From Candidatus Helarchaeota archaeon (GTDB lineage Archaea; Asgardarchaeota; Lokiarchaeia; Helarchaeales; JABXJV01): a DNA stretch of 12,480 nt. The stretch covers positions 1 through 12,480 of the forward strand of contig JABXJV010000170.1 of NCBI GenBank assembly GCA_013375355.1, written 5' to 3'. Positions 7,348 through 12,480 of the stretch are shown here, piece by piece. The translations under genes were made by a program, and so were the position numbers. The notes under the pieces are model-generated. The model was not told where the DNA came from. It made no database searches and saw only the letters and a list, made by a program, of their open reading frames with translations. The number at the start of each line of letters is the position of its first letter. Position 1 is the stretch's first letter.

Positions 7348-7375
7348 AAAAAATTAGGTATAGAATTCTAAAAAA
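7348..7375 (-). terminator. Candidate T-tract terminator of the GTPase/longin operon
   Basis: Two runs of six T on the minus strand (7370-7375 and 7348-7353) follow the stop codon at 7408 by about 33 and 55 nt. This fits U-tract termination in archaea, although T-runs are frequent in this AT-rich DNA. Confidence 0.3.
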
Positions 7376-7393
7376 TAAAATGGATGATTTCTC

Positions 7394-7413
7394 AATATTA
7401 TTTAATATTATTT
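7394..7413. repeat. Two tandem copies of a 10-bp unit
   Basis: AATATTATTT occurs twice back to back. The second copy includes the stop codon (7408-7410) and last bases of the longin/winged-helix gene. Probably replication slippage. Confidence 0.4.
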
Positions 7414-8502
7414 AACAGGTCTTTTAGTATATGTTACGTGATCTCCCATAAAATTTAACATTATTTTTATTTCTTTTATTGGCTTGCCGATTCTTTCCGA
7501 AATTTCTGCTAATGATAGGTCTCCTTCACAAATATTTTCCAATGAATAACATAGTGCAAGGCTTTCGTCAGGTAAATCCTCAATAAGTTTGTCATCAATA
7601 TTTAATAATTGCGGGTACAGCTCAATTTTCTCGAGAAAAGATCCTTGAGAAAGATAATAAGATAAAATTCGTTTTATCTCATCAGAAGTTAAGTTAGGAA
7701 AGTCATCATCAAGATCATGAACAGTTTTAAATCCATCAATGGCATTTAATAATTCGAATTCGGTTGCTTTTTCCTCTAAATATTTTTCTTTTTCCTTTTC
7801 TGGATCAATTTCTCTGCTTCTTATTAATTGAAATAAGTCTTTTCTTGGTTCAAGAACATCATCATCGTGAACTTTATCACTTAAATTTATCAGTTCAAGC
7901 CATAATAATCGTGAAATCATGTCTTTTATTTTTTCTACTCCCTTTTTTAAAATTTGAGAAATCTGTTTTATGTCTTTTTTACTATCTATTAAATTAATTA
8001 CTTCTAAAAAATCTTCTTTCAGCGATATCCTCTTGTTTTGATCGCTTCTCATTTTTGGGATTTGATACGAGAAAATGCTTGTTTTTCTGAAAATTCTTTC
8101 GATTTCATCTTTAAACTTATCAAATATGCCAATATCACCATTAAAATCTTTAAGAATTTCACCATTAATTTCTAGAAATTCATTTAGCACTTCATTAAGA
8201 AAAATTTTCATATCTTCATCATAATCCTTTCTTTCAGCCACAAGACAGCCAATTAGGGGTCCGTTATATGAAATCAGAATTTCAAAATTTAAATTAAGAG
8301 GAATGGAAGGAACTCGTCCATCTTCCTTGCGATACCCAATTTTTTCAGTTAATTCTTCTGAGAATTTAATAATTGCTGTTATAAAACCACTAAAAAGTTG
8401 AAATTCTGTTACGTCAAATTCTTCTTTAAAGCTGTATAAGAATAAACATATTCCTGAAGGGTTTATTATGCTCAAAAAATATGGTTTATTTATTTCATTC
8501 AC
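7408..8502 (-). CDS. Longin-like domain protein with C-terminal winged-helix-like repeats, partner of the small GTPase
   Basis: 364 residues. Residues about 6-140 form a longin/roadblock-like sensor: strand FLSIINPSGICLFLYSF, helix ending FQLFSGFITAIIKF, paired strands (NFEILISYNGPLIGCLVAE), long helix (DEDMKIFLNEVLNEFL) and a last helix (DKFKDEIERIF). Residues about 158-206, 245-295 and 310-355 are three helical segments that look like degenerate winged-helix units (for example KQISQILKKGVEKIKDMIS and LAEISERIGKPIKEIKIML). The start is GTG at 8500-8502, inside GAGGTGAATGA, so the gene overlaps the end of the GTPase gene by 8 nt and should be translationally coupled to it. Longin and roadblock proteins are known regulators or scaffolds of small GTPases (MglB acts on MglA), so a regulator or effector of the neighbouring GTPase is likely. 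Whether the helical repeats bind DNA or protein cannot be told. Confidence 0.78.
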   Translation of the reverse strand: MNEINKPYFLSIINPSGICLFLYSFKEEFDVTEFQLFSGFITAIIKFSEELTEKIGYRKEDGRVPSIPLNLNFEILISYNGPLIGCLVAERKDYDEDMKIFLNEVLNEFLEINGEILKDFNGDIGIFDKFKDEIERIFRKTSIFSYQIPKMRSDQNKRISLKEDFLEVINLIDSKKDIKQISQILKKGVEKIKDMISRLLWLELINLSDKVHDDDVLEPRKDLFQLIRSREIDPEKEKEKYLEEKATEFELLNAIDGFKTVHDLDDDFPNLTSDEIKRILSYYLSQGSFLEKIELYPQLLNIDDKLIEDLPDESLALCYSLENICEGDLSLAEISERIGKPIKEIKIMLNFMGDHVTYTKRPVK

Positions 8503-9034
8503 CTCTGGAAGACTGAATTATTTTTTTTAAAATGTGTCCAGCTAATAATTCAAAGATTTCTTCCACGTTTTCTCCAGTTTTTGCTGAGGTTTCAAATAGA
8601 TTATTAAAATTCATTTCATGTTTTTCAATAATTTCCGTAACGTCTTCCTCATTAATAACTCTATTTTCTGTTAAGTCAGATTTATTGCCAAGTAAAAGAC
8701 AAGGTAATTTCCCAGTGTGCGCCATGACATCGTCATACCAATTTTTGATATTTTCCAAAGAGGATTTTCTTGTTAGGTCATATACAATGATGAATCCTTG
8801 AGTATGGTCGTAAAATCTCTGTCTAATTTTTGAAAAGCTATCTTGACCAGCTATATCCCAAATGACTAATTCAACATCATTATCGCTTTTTTTTAAAATT
8901 TTTTTGGTGAATTGTACTCCCAAAGTGGGAATATAACTTTCTTTAAATTTTTGGGTAACATACTGATTTATTAATGATGTTTTTCCTACTCCGTAATCTC
9001 CTACAATAACTATTTTAAATTTATATCTTGTCAT
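8495..9034 (-). CDS. Rab/Ras-family small GTPase
   Basis: 179 residues with all G motifs: P-loop GDYGVGKTS (Gly12-Ser20), switch I YIPTLGVQF with Thr37, switch II WDIAGQ (Asp60, Gln64, equivalent to Ras Gln61), NKSD (117-120) and ETSAK (148-152). The switch residues and WDIAGQ are closest to eukaryotic Rab-like proteins. The catalytic Gln is kept, so it should hydrolyse GTP. The C-terminus ends QSSRGE without cysteine, so there is no prenylation motif; membrane attachment, if any, must come from a partner. The ATG at 9032-9034 has no clear Shine-Dalgarno site. Its stop overlaps the start of the longin/winged-helix gene, giving a two-gene operon. Such GTPases are numerous in Asgard genomes and thought to serve in signalling or trafficking-like processes. 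Confidence 0.95.
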   Translation of the reverse strand: MTRYKFKIVIVGDYGVGKTSLINQYVTQKFKESYIPTLGVQFTKKILKKSDNDVELVIWDIAGQDSFSKIRQRFYDHTQGFIIVYDLTRKSSLENIKNWYDDVMAHTGKLPCLLLGNKSDLTENRVINEEDVTEIIEKHEMNFNNLFETSAKTGENVEEIFELLAGHILKKIIQSSRGE

Positions 9035-9375
9035 TCTTGTATATCCCAGATTTTAAGAAAGTTGAAGGTTAAGATAATAATTCTTCCTTCCTATTGTTTT
9101 ATTCTGTGTTCCTATTTTTTATATTTTATGATGGTGAAATATACCTTAAATATTGTAAAAGTGTTGCAAAGCTACTGGTGCTATTTTAACTAGGCATACT
9201 TTGAGAAATATTGATATTACAGGGGATTAAGATATCTATGCACAAAGAATCCATTCAAATGGAACTTTATTATAGGGTATAGAAGGTGTTGCAATATGTT
9301 TGGCAAGTGGAGGTCAAGGATATATTTATTAATTCTTTTGATATTATAAATCTTAAGAAAGAGTTTTAAATTTAA
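9035..9375. other. Gap with degraded coding sequence between GTPase and aldo/keto reductase genes
   Basis: No intact gene is present. The part 9035-9158 must contain the GTPase promoter, but no TATA box stands out at a fitting distance. 9159-9332 holds the thiolase remnant described separately. The last 40 nt follow the reductase stop and show nothing recognisable. Confidence 0.5.
9159..9332 (+). pseudogene. Thiolase (acetyl-CoA acetyltransferase family) C-terminal remnant
   Basis: One frame on the plus strand gives KATGAILTRHTLRNIDITGD, a TAA (9228-9230), fourteen codons, a TAG (9273-9275), then GIEGVAICLASGGQGYIY and a TAA (9330-9332). Thiolases end with a GHPxGATGA block, a helix, and then a block like GVATLCIGGGQG carrying the last catalytic cysteine. 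Here ATGAILT and GVAIC...GGQG keep the family order and almost the normal distance. Just before, GTTGCA-AA-GCTACTGGTGCT looks like the coding sequence of VAATGA with two extra bases, a frameshift that destroys the GHP block. Two stops and a shift mean it is not functional. No other thiolase sequence is seen upstream, so only the last 50 or so codons remain. Confidence 0.55.
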
Positions 9376-10188
9376 TTAAATAGTTAATAAATCATCATTT
9401 TCTATTTTTAAATCAACAGATTTCGCATTATCAATAACATGCTTAATAGTCATTGCTTTAGGAATCGTCATTACATTTCGTTTAGAAATTAACCAATTTA
9501 ATGCTACTTGTTGAATTGATGCTTTATATTTATCTGCTATCGATATGAGTTTTTTATTCAATTTATTGGGAATATTTCTAAGTCCATTGCTTGCTAATGG
9601 ACTGTAGGCCATTAAAGTTATCCCTTCTTTTATACACTGAGGGAGAACTTTTTTTTCAGGCTCTCGCTTTATAACAGAATATTCAACCTGGTTTGATGCA
9701 ATCTCTTCTTTTTTTAGATAGGACCGTGCCTCAGTAACAAGATCTGCAGAAAAATTACTCACTCCAATATATCTAATCTTTCCTTGCTGAACCAAATATT
9801 CCATTGCCTCCATTGTTCCTTTAAGAGGAATACTGTGATTCGGCCAGTGAATTTGGTATAAATCTATTTGTTTAATACCCAAACGTTTTAAAGAATGAGT
9901 AGCCGCTTTTATTACGTCATTATATCTCAGATTAGAGGACCAGACCTTACTGGCAATAAAAAGATCCTCCTCAGTTTCTTTTATAACCTCTCCAACAACT
10001 TCTTCCGACTTTCCATCACCATAAATCTCTGCAGTATCAATTAGAGTTAAATCAAGTTCTATGCCTTTCTTTAATGCTTTTTTCCATTGATCATAATATT
10101 CTTTTTCCCTTCCCGATTCAAGTTTCCAAGTACCTTGTCCTAAAATCGGAATTTTCTCACCTGTTTTGCCTAATTCAATATATCTCAT
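9376..10188 (-). CDS. Aldo/keto reductase
   Basis: 270 residues, an AKR-superfamily TIM barrel that uses NADPH to reduce aldehydes or ketones. The catalytic tetrad is complete: Asp51 and Tyr56 in LIDTAEIYGDGKSEEVVG, Lys81 in IASKVW and His114 in IDLYQIHWPN. The signatures GKIRYIGVSNF and the cofactor-end motif IPKAMTIKHVIDNAKS are present, and ITLMAYSPLA marks strand 7. The C-terminus stops at DDLLTI, slightly shorter than most relatives, which continue for about ten residues; the catalytic core is unaffected. The ATG at 10186-10188 follows AAGGGAT, a weak ribosome site. It is transcribed divergently from the DUF2156 gene. The natural substrate cannot be told; the protein is soluble and cytoplasmic. 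Confidence 0.93.
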   Translation of the reverse strand: MRYIELGKTGEKIPILGQGTWKLESGREKEYYDQWKKALKKGIELDLTLIDTAEIYGDGKSEEVVGEVIKETEEDLFIASKVWSSNLRYNDVIKAATHSLKRLGIKQIDLYQIHWPNHSIPLKGTMEAMEYLVQQGKIRYIGVSNFSADLVTEARSYLKKEEIASNQVEYSVIKREPEKKVLPQCIKEGITLMAYSPLASNGLRNIPNKLNKKLISIADKYKASIQQVALNWLISKRNVMTIPKAMTIKHVIDNAKSVDLKIENDDLLTI

Positions 10189-10242
10189 TATAATCCCTTG
10201 CTAAAAATCGTATGATGGTATAACAAAGTAAATTGTTGTTAA

Positions 10243-10251
10243 TTATAAAAT
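10243..10251. promoter_or_regulatory. Possible shared TATA element between divergent genes
   Basis: ATTATAAAA on the plus strand (TTTTATAAT on the minus strand) lies midway in the 117-nt gap between the reductase and DUF2156 genes. Its near symmetry could serve either direction, each with a leader of about 33 nt. An alternative TTATACC at 10217-10223 on the minus strand would give a nearly leaderless reductase transcript. Confidence 0.25.
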
Positions 10252-10305
10252 TGATCAAAAATTAAAATGATTTCAATTATTTTGACTCATTAATCTTAAA
10301 AATCC

Positions 10306-11250
10306 ATGATGTCTAATTTTATCATGGACCTCGAGTCAGCAAAACCAATTGAAATCCCGGATAAATCCCTTTTTGACAAATATTTTCAAGAATTCCCACC
10401 AGAAATATCGGAATTAACATTCACGAACTTATTTATATGGAGAAATTATTACGATTATTTTTTCATGGAGTTAAATGATCATTTACTAATTTTCTCGAAA
10501 GATTATTTAAAAAAACATAAAAAATCAATTTCAAAGAATCAGGAAACGTTATTTTTTCTGCTACCAGTTGGGCCACATCCAACTCAGACTATCATCAGTC
10601 TATTTGATTCCATTAAAAATATCGAATTCCATAGGATTCCAGAAATAATCATTGAGGAACTTGAAGGTGATGAGAAAGTCAGTGCACTAAACATCAAATG
10701 GGTCGAAGATAGGGATAACTGGGATTACGTTTACGAAAGGGAGAAATTGATTTCTCTATCTGGTAGGAAATTATATCAGAAACGAAAGTGGCTGAAATTA
10801 TTTCTGGCGAACAACAATTACAAGTTTGAATTGTGTTCCAAAGATAGAATTGATGATTGCAAGCAAGTGCAAATTAAATGGTGCGACATTAATGAATGCA
10901 TGAAACATCCTGATTTGGAGGAAGAAGACAAGGCAATCAAAACAGCAAGAAAATATTATGATGAATTAATATTCAAGGCTGGAATACTTTACATAGATGA
11001 AAAAGCCATAGCTTATACGATGGGGGAAAAGCTCAATCCTGATACTGCCGTTATTCATATTGAAAAAGCTCTCGCCGAATACAAAGGGTCTTATCAAGCA
11101 ATAAACAATTTTTTCTTAAAAAAATGTTGTGAAGATGTAAAGTTCGTCAATAGAGAACAGGATTTAGGGGACCCTGGTCTTAGGCAAGCAAAAAGTTCCT
11201 ACAATCCTCATCACATGGTAAAAAAAAGCATTATATATCGTGAAGCTTAA
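10306..11250 (+). CDS. DUF2156 protein, phosphatidylglycerol lysyltransferase C-terminal-like (GNAT fold)
   Basis: 314 residues, matching full-length stand-alone DUF2156 proteins. The N-half has the first acyltransferase-like lobe (LTFTNLFIWRNYYDYFF). The C-half carries the family signatures: DNWDYVYEREKLISLSGRKL followed by YQKRKWLKLF (138-166), a strand LYIDEKAIAYTMGEKL (228-243), IHIEKALAEYKGSYQ (250-264), and VNREQDLGDPGLRQAKSSYN (281-300). The family shares a double GNAT fold with the enzymes that attach amino acids from aminoacyl-tRNA to phosphatidylglycerol. There are no membrane helices here, so a lipid flippase part is absent, and archaeal lipids make the exact substrate uncertain. 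The start could be either ATG at 10306 or 10309; no ribosome site is seen. Confidence 0.88.
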   Translation: MMSNFIMDLESAKPIEIPDKSLFDKYFQEFPPEISELTFTNLFIWRNYYDYFFMELNDHLLIFSKDYLKKHKKSISKNQETLFFLLPVGPHPTQTIISLFDSIKNIEFHRIPEIIIEELEGDEKVSALNIKWVEDRDNWDYVYEREKLISLSGRKLYQKRKWLKLFLANNNYKFELCSKDRIDDCKQVQIKWCDINECMKHPDLEEEDKAIKTARKYYDELIFKAGILYIDEKAIAYTMGEKLNPDTAVIHIEKALAEYKGSYQAINNFFLKKCCEDVKFVNREQDLGDPGLRQAKSSYNPHHMVKKSIIYREA

Positions 11251-11256
11251 AAAAGA

Positions 11257-11265
11257 ATATAAAAT
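11257..11265 (+). promoter_or_regulatory. TATA box of the cyclophilin-like gene
   Basis: ATATAAAAT lies about 43 nt before the ATG at 11304. The predicted transcript start near 11287 leaves a short leader that contains GAGATGAT (11292-11299), 4 nt before that ATG. This favours the ATG at 11304 over the one at 11295, which overlaps the ribosome site. Confidence 0.4.
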
Positions 11266-11303
11266 CATTTTGATATTATTAATAAATTATTGAGATGATA
11301 AAA

Positions 11304-11693
11304 ATGACTAAAAAGATCAAAATTATAATAAAATCGGCTAAAATTGAATTAAATGCTGAATTATATGATACAGAAACTGCAAAAAAAGTATGGGAAATTC
11401 TACCATTCACAAGTTCTATTAATACTTGGGGCCAAGAAATCTACTATGATATTCCCCTTTCTCCGAAATTATCATTAGAACCAGATGCAAGAGCTAATAT
11501 GGAAGTTGGTGAAATTGGTTATTGGGATGTAGGAAATTGTATGTGTGTATTTTGGGGAAAAACTCCTGCAAGTAGCGGAGATAAACCGGTTGCAGCAAGT
11601 CCTGTTAACGTTTTTGGTAAAGTATTAGATGATGCAACAGTTCTGGATGCTGTAAGTGGCGGGCAAGAGATAATTGTTGAAAAAAATGAATGA
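11304..11693 (+). CDS. Cyclophilin-like domain protein (TM1367/DUF369-type)
   Basis: 129 residues, a single beta-barrel domain of the cyclophilin-like group. The family's marks are present in order: KIELNAELYDTETAKKVWEILPF, then TWGQEIYYDIPL, EVGEIGYWDVGNCMCVFWGK followed by TPASSG, then VNVFGKVLDDATVLDAV and GGQEIIVE. The catalytic arginine motif of true peptidyl-prolyl isomerases is not recognisable, so the function is probably ligand or peptide binding and is not established. No signal peptide is seen. It lies 53 nt behind the DUF2156 gene in the same direction but has its own TATA box. Using the ATG at 11295 would add MIK. Confidence 0.88.
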   Translation: MTKKIKIIIKSAKIELNAELYDTETAKKVWEILPFTSSINTWGQEIYYDIPLSPKLSLEPDARANMEVGEIGYWDVGNCMCVFWGKTPASSGDKPVAASPVNVFGKVLDDATVLDAVSGGQEIIVEKNE

Positions 11694-11700
11694 TTTTTTT
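11694..11700 (+). terminator. T-tract terminator after the cyclophilin-like gene
   Basis: Seven T follow directly after the TGA stop (11691-11693), in the 27-nt space before the convergent radical SAM gene. A U-tract terminator is expected between convergent genes. Confidence 0.35.
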
Positions 11701-11720
11701 GAATTAAGGATCTTTGGAAT

Positions 11721-12480
11721 TTATCCAATACCTTCCTTACCAACTACAGATAATAATATATTCAAATCTTGATTTGTCTTAACAAATTGTCCCATATTTC
11801 CAAGTTTGATAGTTTTTAATCCGGTTGCTTTTACAGTTGAATAAGCTTTTAGCATCTCCATAAGATTTGGAGAGCGTTCATCTTTCATTTTATACATTGG
11901 AAAGAAAGCTAAAATAGTAAATGGAATATTTTTATCAACTTCTGCAACTAATTTTGCTATTTTCTCTAATTCTTCGACCTCCACCCAATTTGGAATATAT
12001 AGGCTTAAAACTTCCAATGCAAAACCTCTATCAACAATTCCAGCGGGTGCTGCTAATACTGTCTCATTTGATGTTCCACATAATTTTTTGTAAATTTTGG
12101 GATCATAAGCTTTTATATCTAGCCAATATGAATCAACTCCTGCACTTTGAAATCTATCTAGATTTTGAGGAGTTAATCCAAATCCATTTGTTTCTATTAG
12201 GACCCACATCTTTTTACATTGATCTTTTATTTTTTCAGAGACTTCCACATAAAAATCTGCTTGACAAGTAACATCTCCTCCCGTAAATGCCACAATATTT
12301 CTTGCAGGTCCCCAGCCTTGTGGTCCATATACAATTTTTTCTGGCTCCAGTTTCTCAGGACACAGATCTCCTTTCCGACCCTCCAACACACATCTGCCAC
12401 AATGATGACATAAATCAGCTGCCAGAATCATTAATGCTCTCTCCCTTGGTTCCCATACAGTAACGGTCTCTTCATAATCA
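11721..12480 (-). CDS. Radical SAM protein, glycyl-radical-activase-like (5' end outside window)
   Basis: The frame stays open from the window's right edge through the internal ATG at 12429-12431, reading EETVTVWEPRERAL before it, so the true start is outside. A cysteine cluster, CHHCGRC plus a fourth Cys ten residues later (LCPEKLEP), looks like the extra Fe-S insert of PFL-activase-like enzymes. The SAM-binding loop is FTGGDVTCQADF, the counterpart of the usual GGEP motif. WVLIETNGFGLTPQNL, SYWLDIKAYDPKIYKKLCG and ILAFFPMYKM are typical barrel strands of this group. The CX3CX2C motif that binds the catalytic cluster should lie upstream and cannot be seen. The substrate is unknown; no glycyl-radical enzyme is in the window. 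It is convergent with the cyclophilin-like gene. Confidence 0.85.
   Translation of the reverse strand, partial: DYEETVTVWEPRERALMILAADLCHHCGRCVLEGRKGDLCPEKLEPEKIVYGPQGWGPARNIVAFTGGDVTCQADFYVEVSEKIKDQCKKMWVLIETNGFGLTPQNLDRFQSAGVDSYWLDIKAYDPKIYKKLCGTSNETVLAAPAGIVDRGFALEVLSLYIPNWVEVEELEKIAKLVAEVDKNIPFTILAFFPMYKMKDERSPNLMEMLKAYSTVKATGLKTIKLGNMGQFVKTNQDLNILLSVVGKEGIG

Larger units (their letters stand above)
6452..7407. other. Large gap between the RHH gene and the longin/winged-helix gene
   Basis: This stretch of about 950 nt has no long ORF. It holds the RHH promoter and palindrome, the possible membrane peptide at 6583-6687 and the HTH-like ORF at 6749-6922. A GC-rich island at 6868-6894 falls inside that ORF. 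A hairpin (AATCAAT, 6-nt loop, ATTGATT) lies at 7009-7028. From 7119 to about 7340 I see only AT-rich sequence with short ORFs on both strands. I found no tRNA, rRNA or recognised structured RNA. Confidence 0.6.

Noticed and set aside
11519..11743. 74-codon minus-strand ORF over the cyclophilin-like gene
   Set aside because: The plus-strand frame has clear family motifs; this one is a shadow.
6363..11972. A shared stretch of about 20 nt at about 6364-6384 and 11953-11973
   Set aside because: Both copies encode ELEKIA-type helices in two unrelated genes; similar codon use explains it.
1..12480. CRISPR array, tRNA, insertion sequence or prophage signals
   Set aside because: No regularly spaced repeats, tRNA-like folds, transposase genes or terminal inverted repeats were seen by eye on either strand.

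Overview
The window looks like an Asgard archaeon, most likely of the Lokiarchaeia type. The DNA is strongly AT-rich. Several genes have TATA-like boxes about 25 nt upstream of their starts (leaderless or very short leaders), and a few have GGTGA-type Shine-Dalgarno sites. The window also holds a Rab/Ras-type small GTPase and at least two, probably three, proteins with a longin/roadblock-like sensor fold, which is typical of Asgard genomes. The assignment rests on gene content only; no search was run.

Layout. 1-198 (+) is the tail of a longin-like protein cut by the window edge. 199-467 holds coding-looking debris: an unrecognised + strand fragment and a - strand fragment resembling the tail of the ribbon-helix-helix protein further along. 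468-1544 (-) is a seven-helix membrane protein with a cytoplasmic longin-like domain. 1660-4269 (-) is a GH2 beta-mannosidase. 4378-4713 and 4774-5454 (-) are two unrecognised proteins, followed by an RHH DNA-binding protein with a long helical body and a charged tail (5504-6430/6451, -). A gap of almost 1 kb (6452-7407) holds an imperfect palindrome near the RHH promoter, a possible small membrane peptide, and a 57-codon ORF resembling a TrmB-type HTH with its own TATA box.

7408-9034 (-) is a two-gene unit: a Rab-like GTPase whose 3' end overlaps by 8 nt a protein made of a longin-like domain plus about three winged-helix-like segments. 9035-9375 contains a degraded thiolase C-terminus. 9376-10188 (-) is an aldo/keto reductase, divergent from a DUF2156 (PG-lysyltransferase C-terminal-like) protein at 10306-11250 (+). 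11304-11693 (+) is a TM1367-type cyclophilin-like protein, convergent with a radical SAM activase-like protein that runs off the right edge (11721-12480, -).

How the parts may work together. The clearest system is signalling: the GTPase and its overlapping longin/winged-helix partner probably act together, and the 7TM-longin protein could be a membrane receptor feeding the same kind of GTPase. The metabolic genes (mannosidase, reductase, radical SAM enzyme) do not form an obvious pathway. Fragments of a thiolase, an RHH protein and an HTH protein suggest ongoing gene decay between intact genes.
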